Positions 1-6,241 of a stretch of DNA of 34,033 nucleotides are shown in pieces. How positions within the stretch are numbered: position 1 is the first letter of the stretch; the number at the start of each line of letters is the position of its first letter. The notes under the pieces were generated by a model that saw only the letters and a program-made list of their open reading frames with translations, did not search any database and had not been told where the DNA came from. The position numbers were made by a program, and so were the translations under genes. This DNA comes from a virus: the IMG/VR virus record IMGVR_UViG_3300046520_000140, positions 1 through 34,033 of that record; one strand, given 5' to 3'.

Positions 1-674
1 GCTTCGCAGAGTTCGGTCATGCGGGTTTTCACCGGCGCGCCGTTCCAGAAACCGGTGCGGTATTTCACGTCAACGCCGTAGGCGCTGGTGTCTTGCGAAA
101 TGACCAGCAACTCTTTAACGCCGGATTTGACCAGACGCTGAGCTTCGTCCAACACATCACCGACCGGACGGCTGACCAGTTTGCCGCGCATCGACGGGAT
201 GATGCAGAAGGAGCAGCTGTGGTTGCAGCCTTCGGAAATCTTCAGGTAGGCGTAGTGGCGCGGGGTCAGCTTGATGCCTTGCGGCGGCACCAGGTCGATC
301 AGCGGGTTGTGATCCTGACGCGGCGGCACCACTTCGTGCACAGCGTTGACCACTTGCTCGTATTGCTGCGGACCGGTCACGGCCAGCACGCTCGGGTGCA
401 CGTTGCGGATGTTGCCTTCTTCCACGCCCATGCAACCGGTGACGATCACCTTGCCGTTTTCCTTGATCGCTTCGCCGATCACTTCCAGCGACTCAGCCTT
501 GGCCGAATCGATGAAACCGCAGGTGTTGACGACTACAACGTCGGCGTCCTGATAGGTGGACACCACGTCATAGCCTTCCATGCGCAGCTGGGTCAGGATG
601 CGCTCGGAGTCGACCAGTGCTTTCGGGCACCCTAACGATATCATTCCTACACGCGGGGCTTTTACTGTCATCAT
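1..674 (-). CDS. rimO: Ribosomal protein S12 methylthiotransferase RimO, 5' part, N-terminus supplied by prophage
   Basis: Partial gene running off the left edge. RimO is a radical-SAM enzyme that methylthiolates an aspartate of ribosomal protein S12. The minus strand reads a UPF0004 domain with cluster-binding cysteines (SLGCPKA, VVNTCGF, VTGCMG), then the radical-SAM motif CNHSCSFC. The first residues are [15 protein letters not shown], not the host form (MSTTPAPANPKVGF...), which now lies alone at 33735-33794. The switch is at the TGC codon of SLGCP, where the prophage joins. The phage part also brings a Shine-Dalgarno-like GAGGAT just upstream (minus strand). ATG at 674 or 671 are both possible. 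The gene is therefore a host-phage hybrid that should still be functional, but it must be transcribed from a promoter inside the integrase end of the prophage. Confidence 0.95.
   Translation of the reverse strand, partial: MMTVKAPRVGMISLGCPKALVDSERILTQLRMEGYDVVSTYQDADVVVVNTCGFIDSAKAESLEVIGEAIKENGKVIVTGCMGVEEGNIRNVHPSVLAVTGPQQYEQVVNAVHEVVPPRQDHNPLIDLVPPQGIKLTPRHYAYLKISEGCNHSCSFCIIPSMRGKLVSRPVGDVLDEAQRLVKSGVKELLVISQDTSAYGVDVKYRTGFWNGAPVKTRMTELCE
612..650. other. attL (core GGGCA at 625-629)
   Basis: Host rimO codons (reading leftward CCC GAA AGC ACT GGT) meet phage DNA at the core. The phage arm CCCTAACGATATC follows the CA dinucleotide at 628-629. Joining the phage arms of attL and attR gives TTAGGGCACCCTAA, two perfect 6-bp inverted arms around CA, as expected for an attP cut by a serine integrase at a 2-bp centre. 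The exact crossover within GGGCA cannot be fixed from sequence alone. Confidence 0.85.
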
Positions 675-704
675 AGGATGATCCTCATCAGGGTCTTTTT
701 TCTA

Positions 705-2324
705 ATGGCTAAAAACGGTGCGCGAGTATACAGCTATTTGCGCTTCTCAGACCCTCGACAGTCCACCGGTGGTAGCGCCGATCGTCAGTTGCAGTACGCC
801 CAGAAGTGGGCTGCTGAAAAAGGCCTGGTGCTCGACGATTCGCTATCCATGCGTGACGAAGGTCTATCCGCATATCACCAACGCCACATTACCCAGGGAG
901 CCCTCGGGGTTTTCCTGGTGGCGATCGAGGAAGGGCGAATCGCGTCCGGCTCAGTCCTGGTCGTGGAAGGACTGGATCGTTTGAGCCGTGCTGAGCCGAT
1001 CCAGGCTCAAGCCCAACTTGCGCAAATTATCAATGCCGGCATAACCGTTGTGACCGCCAGTGACGGCCGGGAGTACAACCGCGCCGGGTTGAAGGCCCAG
1101 CCGATGGACCTTGTTTACTCGCTCCTGGTCATGATCCGCGCTCACGAAGAGTCGGATACTAAGAGCAAGCGAGTGAAGGCCTCGATCCGGCGACTATGCG
1201 AGGCTTGGCAGGCTGGCACCTATCGGGGGCAGATCCGCAACGGCAAAGATCCTCAGTGGCTCAAGTGGACTGGTACCGAATGGGAGTTTATTCCTGAGCG
1301 AGTTGCTACCGTACGTCGAGCTCTGCAACTGTATCTGGAGGGGATGGGGGCAGCTCGCGCAGTTCGTATCTTGCACGACGAGGGGCTGAGTTACAGCGAC
1401 CTTGGAATTACCACTCTGCAGATCTACCGGATGATCAAGCTCAAGGCACTGCGAGGAGCCAAGAGCCTGACAGTTGAGGGTGAGGAGTTTGTCCTTGAGG
1501 ATTACTACCCACGGCTATTGTCGGAAACGGAATGGGCCGAGTTGCAGCACATGGGTGGCCAAAGATTACGGCGCAGGATGAAAGGCGAGATTCCAGGGAT
1601 TATCACTGGCATCGGCCTGACGTTCTGCGGCTATTGCGGTACCGCCGTTATTGGACAGAACTATATGAGCCGCGCCCGTGCTGACGGCACGCTCGCAGAC
1701 GGCCATCGCCGCTTGCATTGTGTGTCATACAGCCGAAACGACGGCTGCGGCTCCGGTGGTTCGTGCAGCGTGGTCCCGATTGAGAAAGCATTGCTGAACT
1801 TCTGCTCTGACCGCCTCAACCTGCAGCGATTGATGCAGCTTGGTGACGATGGTCAAGGCCTTCGCCATCAACTGGTGGGTGCGCGGGCTGCGGTACAAAA
1901 AATTTCGGACCAACTCGAAAAAGTCACCGCAGCTCTGCTTGCAGATGATGACGGCCCCGCGCCGGTTTCTTTCGTGCGTAAAGCTCGCGAGCTGGAGGCG
2001 CAGCAGCTTGATGCAGAAAGGAATGTGGCGAGCATTGAATACGAACTAGCGGTAGCGGCTGGTTCTGGCAAGCCAGCGCAGCATGAGCAATGGACAGAAC
2101 TGGCTGCCCTCGTCGCTGTGGGTGACTACGCAGCCAGGGAAAAGGTGCGCCAGTTGGTCATGGATACCTTCCAGCGGATCGTGGTTTATATGCGAGGGAT
2201 GGGCGACGAGGATCGCAAGAGCAAGTTTATTGATGTGCAGCTGCTTTCCCGTACCGGTCAGCACAGGCTCTTGCAGATCAGCCGGAAGACGGGTGAGTGG
2301 GTCGCCAGCGAAGACTGGGACTGA
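705..2324 (+). CDS. int: Large serine recombinase (phage integrase)
   Basis: Site-specific recombinase that joins attP and attB through a phosphoserine link. The 539-residue protein starts with a resolvase-type domain; YLRFS gives catalytic Ser15, followed by DRQ and by VLVVEGLDRLSR and the ESDTKSKRVKASI helix. A recombinase domain follows, then a zinc ribbon near residues 305-350 (CGYCG ... HC ... GCG), a coiled-coil stretch around 395-455 and a C-terminal tail. I chose ATG 705; an in-frame ATG at 678 has no room for a ribosome site. The start lies about 30 bp from the rimO start on the other strand. P2 and HP1 use tyrosine integrases, so this module is foreign to the virion genes. Confidence 0.93.
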   Translation: MAKNGARVYSYLRFSDPRQSTGGSADRQLQYAQKWAAEKGLVLDDSLSMRDEGLSAYHQRHITQGALGVFLVAIEEGRIASGSVLVVEGLDRLSRAEPIQAQAQLAQIINAGITVVTASDGREYNRAGLKAQPMDLVYSLLVMIRAHEESDTKSKRVKASIRRLCEAWQAGTYRGQIRNGKDPQWLKWTGTEWEFIPERVATVRRALQLYLEGMGAARAVRILHDEGLSYSDLGITTLQIYRMIKLKALRGAKSLTVEGEEFVLEDYYPRLLSETEWAELQHMGGQRLRRRMKGEIPGIITGIGLTFCGYCGTAVIGQNYMSRARADGTLADGHRRLHCVSYSRNDGCGSGGSCSVVPIEKALLNFCSDRLNLQRLMQLGDDGQGLRHQLVGARAAVQKISDQLEKVTAALLADDDGPAPVSFVRKARELEAQQLDAERNVASIEYELAVAAGSGKPAQHEQWTELAALVAVGDYAAREKVRQLVMDTFQRIVVYMRGMGDEDRKSKFIDVQLLSRTGQHRLLQISRKTGEWVASEDWD

Positions 2325-2354
2325 TGTTGTGGGCTGGCGAGGAGCTATCATATA

Positions 2355-2370
2355 CTGGTTATACGTACAG
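2355..2370. promoter_or_regulatory. LexA (SOS) box
   Basis: CTGGTTATACGTACAG fits the gamma-proteobacterial LexA pattern CTG-N10-CAG with an AT-rich alternating centre. It lies 20 bp before the start of the small gene at 2390 and after the integrase stop, so it most likely controls that gene. Confidence 0.75.
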
Positions 2371-2389
2371 TACAGGCAAGGAGCGTTTA

Positions 2390-2647
2390 ATGTCCCACAG
2401 CGTCCATCCCGGTGATCTTGAGCTATCGCATACCCCATTCGAACAGCTTTCCCGCCGCATTCATCGGCAGGTCAATAGCTCGGCCGCGCAGACGCGAAGA
2501 CGGACAATCATTGCGAAACTAGCAAGTGAAAAGCTTGATGACTGGGAGTGCTTGCTTGACCAACTGGACGTTGAGGACTGCGTGCGGGTTACACGTTTGG
2601 AATGTGGGGCTGTTGGTCTGACGTGGACGAATCAGCATTTGGGTTGA
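2390..2647 (+). CDS. Small DUF1654-like protein, SOS-controlled
   Basis: An 85-residue basic, soluble protein. The start is ATG 2390, preceded by AAGGAG; a longer upstream frame overlaps the integrase and is not needed. The middle (SRRIHRQVNSSAAQ ... WECLLDQLDVEDCVRV) resembles DUF1654, a small family common in Pseudomonas; this is recognition from memory, not a search. A LexA box lies directly upstream, so it should be expressed after DNA damage together with prophage induction. Its job is unknown; an accessory DNA-repair role or a directionality factor for the serine integrase are possibilities by position only. Confidence 0.7.
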   Translation: MSHSVHPGDLELSHTPFEQLSRRIHRQVNSSAAQTRRRTIIAKLASEKLDDWECLLDQLDVEDCVRVTRLECGAVGLTWTNQHLG

Positions 2648-2657
2648 ACGAAAACGC

Positions 2658-2710
2658 ATACCTCAGTTTTATATACCTGAGGTATTGATTTAAAAAGATA
2701 CCTGCGGTTA
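2658..2710. promoter_or_regulatory. Left operator cluster and early promoter
   Basis: Three copies of the phage operator: ATACCTCAGTTTT (2658-2670, imperfect), ATACCTGAGGTAT (2673-2685, perfect dyad) and ATACCTGCGGTTA (2698-2710). A possible promoter has TTGATT (2685-2690), an 18-bp spacer and TAATCT (2709-2714), with its -10 overlapping the last operator. The cro-side promoter has the same arrangement. CI and Cro are therefore expected to repress the 2772-3840 operon as well. Confidence 0.75.
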
Positions 2711-2771
2711 ATCTATGTCCGTCAATTCAGGAACCCAAAGTGGTGGCCTGATTTCAACGGAGGTCAACCGC

Positions 2772-3311
2772 ATGATTCGCCCTACCTTTAGCCTTTCATT
2801 TGAAGCCAGAGCGCAGCTGGCAGAGCACGTCAAACAGAACGGCGTGTTCCCCCTTCCTCTCGTCTGCAACTACGCACCGAGTTTTCTCCTAGCCAATTTG
2901 ACGATAGAGCAATGTGGTTCCGACGTTGCTGTGCAGGTCCGGTTGGGTGAGACGGTAAACACGTTTACCCTCGGCCTTCAGGGCGATACGGCTCATAGGG
3001 TCGAGCAGTTCGTAGAAGAGCTGGCCAACGTGCATTACGAACGTATGGCCCAGCCTATCCTCGATCGGGATCTGGAGTTCTTGTTGCGCAATGCTGCAAC
3101 AAGCCGCCGTGGACTCTATCTGTTGCCGCAGTCGGGAATGCATGACCTGAGGTTGCTACTGACAGCAGCCGCTGAGAATCCAGAACAGACGTATTTCAGA
3201 TTTTTATTGGGTGGTGCCGGTATTTCGGCTCCGGCGCTGATGCCGGCAGATCCTGATAAAGCCTACGACCTGCTCTCCAATTTCGTCCGCGAAATCAAGG
3301 AGTGGCAATGA
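2772..3311 (+). CDS. Hypothetical early phage protein
   Basis: First gene of a repressor-controlled operon. ATG 2772 is preferred because GGAGG stands 7-10 bases before it; an in-frame ATG at 2715 lies against the operator and lacks a ribosome site. The 179-residue product (MIRPTFSLSFEARAQL...) has no signal peptide or membrane segment and no motif I recognise. It has moderate GC and an acidic C-terminus (NFVREIKEWQ). Its stop overlaps the next start. Position opposite cI and behind operators suggests an early lytic function (recombination, anti-repression or excision), but nothing in the sequence proves it. Confidence 0.7.
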   Translation: MIRPTFSLSFEARAQLAEHVKQNGVFPLPLVCNYAPSFLLANLTIEQCGSDVAVQVRLGETVNTFTLGLQGDTAHRVEQFVEELANVHYERMAQPILDRDLEFLLRNAATSRRGLYLLPQSGMHDLRLLLTAAAENPEQTYFRFLLGGAGISAPALMPADPDKAYDLLSNFVREIKEWQ

Positions 3312-3544
3312 CCAACTCTCAGCTCCTATTGATATTGGCCGGCTTTTCAGAGCAAGACAGGCAGATCCTTTCGCATAGCGTGTCGGGTTGGAGAAGCGCG
3401 AACTTGGGTATCGATTCTGCTATCCAATCCGAGAATTGGCCGGCTATCGACAGCGCCCAGATCGATCGGGCATCGCACGCAAATACCATCGCGTTGATCG
3501 TAAACAAGTACACGGACCAAACTGAACAAGGAACACGGCCATGA
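3308..3544 (+). CDS. Small hypothetical phage protein
   Basis: A 78-residue protein starting at ATG 3308 behind AAGGAGT and overlapping the previous stop (ATGA). An in-frame GTG two codons earlier is less likely. It looks soluble, with no recognised domain. It is coupled on both sides: its own stop overlaps the next ATG at 3541. Because large serine integrases need a small phage-coded directionality factor and none is recognisable, this and its neighbours are candidates by size and place only. Confidence 0.65.
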   Translation: MTNSQLLLILAGFSEQDRQILSHSVSGWRSANLGIDSAIQSENWPAIDSAQIDRASHANTIALIVNKYTDQTEQGTRP

Positions 3545-3840
3545 TCGGTATCCCGGAGACAGGAACCTTGGAAAATGGCCGTATCGCTGCCAACGTCACC
3601 AGCGGTTACAAGTTCACCACAGCGGATGGCCGGCCTGCGCGCCTGGCGATCATCGATGACCAGGGCAACGTGGTTGAATCTGGCGAAGCGGTGGCGCGTG
3701 AGGCGTGGAACGTGTGCATCGCGGTGATCAAGAACTTCAAGATCGGGCAGGGCCATATCGTGGTCCATAGCGCACCACCAGGTCTAGCCATACAGAATAC
3801 ACCTGAGCCGCGTAAACGTGCCCAGCAGGTGCCATCATGA
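3541..3840 (+). CDS. Small hypothetical phage protein
   Basis: A 99-residue protein, last of the 2772-3840 operon, starting in an ATGA overlap with the gene before. The sequence (GRIAANVTSGYKFTTADGRP, then AIIDDQGNVVESGEAVAREAW) looks like a small beta-rich soluble domain; I do not recognise the family. It ends 38 bp from the convergent end of the CI-linked gene at 3879, with no obvious terminator between them, so antisense overlap of the two transcripts is likely. Confidence 0.6.
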   Translation: MIGIPETGTLENGRIAANVTSGYKFTTADGRPARLAIIDDQGNVVESGEAVAREAWNVCIAVIKNFKIGQGHIVVHSAPPGLAIQNTPEPRKRAQQVPS

Positions 3841-3878
3841 AAACATTGATTCAGAAGCCGCGCAGCATCGGGGCTACT

Positions 3879-4430
3879 TCACTCGTAGCGGCGAATAAGC
3901 CGATGTTGAAGCTGCATCACTTCCTTTTCTACCTTCCGGTAATCCCGCAGGACACGGGGTGGAAGGGCGAGTTCTCCATGTTGATCGGCCAAGTCGCCCT
4001 TGTTGAGTATCTCGAAGCGCCTTGTTGCGAGGTGCAGAAAGCGAATTACGTCCAGATCATCCACCAGCGGGCGACGGATGTTATCGACCTGTCTGCCGCG
4101 ATATTCTCGGCGAGGGTCGGGCAGAAAGAGGATGGTCTCGAATTGGTAGCGACGAGGAGTCAGGTCAATGAGGTTCCCTTGTGGATCTTGCCAGACAGTG
4201 TGGAACTCGGCCTCGATGTACAGACCGGAAGTCTCCCAGATCGCCCAGCCTATCAGCTGTTTTCCACCCTCAGCGACGACTTGCTCTGGAACGATGCTGA
4301 AACATTCGTTCTGTGGCTTGCCAACCAGCGGTTTATACGGGATGACAATGGGGACCTGATCTTGAGCTACGTACCGGCAGAAATCCTCCACATAAGCTAA
4401 TGCTGGATTACCTGGTTGCGTTATGAACAT
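3879..4430 (-). CDS. Conserved hypothetical protein co-transcribed with CI (lysogenic gene)
   Basis: A 183-residue soluble protein with a good ribosome site (AAGGA, 7 bases before ATG 4430) in the 23-bp gap after the cI stop, so it should be expressed with the repressor in the lysogen. The core reads NECFSIVPEQVV, GGKQLIGWAIWE, IEAEFHTVWQD, GNLIDLTP, a pattern I associate with uncharacterised proteins; the Cys and the EFH residues could bind metal or act in catalysis, which is inference. A 187-codon frame lies antisense in the same triplet phase and base composition does not separate them; the conserved-looking motif and ribosome site favour the minus strand. Genes placed like rexAB of lambda often act in exclusion or host fitness. 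Confidence 0.72.
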   Translation of the reverse strand: MFITQPGNPALAYVEDFCRYVAQDQVPIVIPYKPLVGKPQNECFSIVPEQVVAEGGKQLIGWAIWETSGLYIEAEFHTVWQDPQGNLIDLTPRRYQFETILFLPDPRREYRGRQVDNIRRPLVDDLDVIRFLHLATRRFEILNKGDLADQHGELALPPRVLRDYRKVEKEVMQLQHRLIRRYE

Positions 4431-4453
4431 GATTTTTCCTTGGTTGGCACTGG

Positions 4454-5173
4454 CTACATTCCGGTGATTTTGGCGTCGATCGCCCGGCCGATGATTTCCC
4501 AGTTGCCGTCCAGTACAACCGGTTGATAGCTGGGATTGAGCGGCACCAGGTAACCGACACCCGCATCCATCGTGTACTGCTTGAATGTCGTCTCTCCACT
4601 GACAGTGTTTCGAGCAACATAAAATTTCCCGCTGATGACATCAAAGCCCTCAGGACGGATCAGGATGGGTGTGCCTTCTGGAAAAGTAGGGTGGCTGTCA
4701 GAGGTCATCGATTTGCCCTTGACCCTCAACCAATAGCCCTTTGGACCAGCATTTTCCGTAGAGCTAAGCCACTCGTCAGAGATGCCCGACGGGTAACTGG
4801 CTAACGACTCGATCCCTTGGCCAGCGTCTACCCAAGTTATTAGCGGATATTCCCTGCCGTCTCTATATGGCTGCAGCATTGGGCTGACATTGGCATGCCC
4901 AGTGGTTGCCGCAAGCCCCGAAATTTCCGCAGCGAGACGCGGGCTGAACTTTTCAACTGGCTCGCCCAAAAGCTTTGCCAAGGCGGACGCAAACTTGATG
5001 TTCAGTGCGTTGATGCCGTTCAGGTAGTGAGCCACTGCAGCAGGACTCACGCCGATTTCATCGGCAATCTTTCGCTTGTTTAAGTTGAGTTCTTTTTTCT
5101 TCGAGAGGTAGAGCTCGTTGGCAGCTTTGCACTCATCGAAAAGCTCGGGGGGAAGGGGTGGCTTCTTATTCAT
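4454..5173 (-). CDS. cI: Lambda CI-like repressor, RecA-cleavable
   Basis: Maintains lysogeny by binding the operators next to it. The 239-residue protein matches lambda CI along its length. An N-terminal helix-turn-helix (KRKIADEIGVSPAAVAHYL, then GINALN as in lambda) is followed by a LexA/S24 peptidase domain. Cleavage site Ala117-Gly118, Ser155 (GKSM) and Lys198 (TTFKQ) keep the same spacings as lambda A111/S149/K192, so SOS-induced self-cleavage should work. The start at 5173 has no clear ribosome site; lambda cI from PRM is leaderless, so this may be too. It is divergent from cro and followed closely by the gene at 4430. Confidence 0.95.
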   Translation of the reverse strand: MNKKPPLPPELFDECKAANELYLSKKKELNLNKRKIADEIGVSPAAVAHYLNGINALNIKFASALAKLLGEPVEKFSPRLAAEISGLAATTGHANVSPMLQPYRDGREYPLITWVDAGQGIESLASYPSGISDEWLSSTENAGPKGYWLRVKGKSMTSDSHPTFPEGTPILIRPEGFDVISGKFYVARNTVSGETTFKQYTMDAGVGYLVPLNPSYQPVVLDGNWEIIGRAIDAKITGM

Positions 5174-5185
5174 GGGGGCAATGAT

Positions 5186-5326
5186 AAACCGGAGGTAAAT
5201 TAAAATAATTTACCTGCGGCATCGTTAGTGACCGTTCGTAAAATACCCGAGGTTTCTTATTACGGAGTCCATAAAAATACCCAAGGTATCTTTTCTGTTG
5301 TGGTCGACGATACCTCAGGTTAATAT
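5186..5326. promoter_or_regulatory. Right operator region between cI and cro
   Basis: Five operator copies of the form ATACC-N3-GGTAT: 5186-5198 (AAACC GGA GGTAA), 5210-5222 (TTACC TGC GGCAT), 5243-5255 (ATACC CGA GGTTT), 5277-5289 (ATACC CAA GGTAT) and 5310-5322 (ATACC TCA GGTTA). The first two are joined by a perfect dyad (arms GGTAAATTA and TAATTTACC, 5194-5214). A cro promoter fits TTGTGG (5298-5303), 17 bp, TAATAT (5321-5326), its -10 overlapping the last operator. The repeat family is direct observation; CI/Cro binding is inferred from position. Confidence 0.85.
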
Positions 5327-5354
5327 TGTGGCGTCTACCCAGAGATGCCCTGTT

Positions 5355-5612
5355 ATGAATCAAATCTCATTGTCTGAATTAGCCGCCAAAATTGGTCAGG
5401 CAGCGGTTGCGGAAGCCTTCGGGGTCACTCCCGCTGCCGTACATAAGGCAATCAGGTTGGGTCGGAAAATCATCGTGTCTGTGCACGCTGATGGCTCCTA
5501 CACAGCTGAAGAACTGCGCCCATTTCCATCAAACAAAGTCCTTCCTACGCCCCAGTTAGGGGGCGGGGCCGCTGGTGGTGATTCGCAGGTTATTGGGCAG
5601 AAGCTCGTATGA
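5355..5612 (+). CDS. cro: Lambda Cro-like repressor
   Basis: An 85-residue DNA-binding protein expected to compete with CI at the operators and start the lytic programme. Residues 1-61 follow lambda Cro: IGQAAVAEAFGVTPAAVHKAI is the helix-turn-helix, then GRKIIVSVHADGSYTAEEL and RPFPSNK, nearly as in lambda (GRKIFLTINADGS ... KPFPSNK). A Gly/Gln-rich tail of about 24 residues is extra. ATG 5355 was chosen because the homology begins there; an upstream in-frame ATG at 5298 lies inside the operators. The stop overlaps the next start. Confidence 0.9.
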   Translation: MNQISLSELAAKIGQAAVAEAFGVTPAAVHKAIRLGRKIIVSVHADGSYTAEELRPFPSNKVLPTPQLGGGAAGGDSQVIGQKLV

Positions 5613-6241
5613 ACACGTCCAATCCAGGACAGACGTCCACGTCTCGTGACCAGGTGTTGGTGGCGCATGCCGTTGAGATGATCGCGCGCACCGGTTTCAG
5701 CCAGGACGACTTTGCCCAGGCATTAAGCAGCAGCCTGCATCGCATCGTTCCAGACAAGGCCGTAAGCAAGGACGTGCCCGATTTCGACGAGTTGGCCAAG
5801 GGCAACGACGCGCCGGCGTTTCTGAGAGCATCAGGCGCTTGGTTACGTCGCGTTGGCCGCTGGCTCAATGGTGAGGTAGATCTGCCGTGCTGGCTGGAAG
5901 AGGCGTGGGTAGAAGCTCTCGAAGGCGACTTCAAAGACGATTGCATCAACGAGCTTGCCAGTCGTCACGGTCTGACTGGCGCGCGCGAGCTGGAAGGTGA
6001 CGGCAATCCGCTGTGTGCGTTCGGCCTACTCGTGGCCAGGCTGGGCGATACAGTTGCCCTGGGCAGCGAGATCCTTGCAGACGGTCATATCGATCTCCAG
6101 GACATCGACAAACTGCCTAGCTTCGTCGATCGGCTCCGGTCAGTCGAAGCGCGGTGCTGCGAACTTCGCTCACGTGCCGAAGACGTGCTGCTCGAGCAGC
6201 ACCAGAAACCTATCCTGCAACAGGTGAATACCCGCCTGTGA
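5609..6241 (+). CDS. Hypothetical phage protein coupled to cro
   Basis: A 210-residue acidic soluble protein starting in an ATGA overlap with cro and ending in a GTGA overlap with the replication gene, so it is part of the early rightward operon. The first part (HAVEMIARTGFSQDDFAQALSSSL) could form a helical DNA-binding domain, and the middle contains WLNGEVDLPCWLEEAWVEAL, which I recall from uncharacterised Pseudomonas phage proteins in the same place. Lambda has cII here and enterobacterial prophages YdaS/YdaT; no clear match to either is visible. A regulatory or replication-accessory role is inferred from position. Confidence 0.65.
   Translation: MNTSNPGQTSTSRDQVLVAHAVEMIARTGFSQDDFAQALSSSLHRIVPDKAVSKDVPDFDELAKGNDAPAFLRASGAWLRRVGRWLNGEVDLPCWLEEAWVEALEGDFKDDCINELASRHGLTGARELEGDGNPLCAFGLLVARLGDTVALGSEILADGHIDLQDIDKLPSFVDRLRSVEARCCELRSRAEDVLLEQHQKPILQQVNTRL

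Noticed and set aside
678-704. Earlier start codon (ATG 678) for the integrase
   Set aside because: No ribosome site fits, the extra residues MILIRVFFL are not typical of resolvase N-termini, and YxRxS spacing fits ATG 705.
3837-4400. 187-codon plus-strand open frame starting in an ATGA overlap with the gene before
   Set aside because: It is antisense, in the same triplet phase, to the 183-codon minus-strand gene, which has a better ribosome site, follows cI and has protein-like motifs. A rough count of G+C by codon position (about 66% against 60%) did not decide, so some doubt remains.
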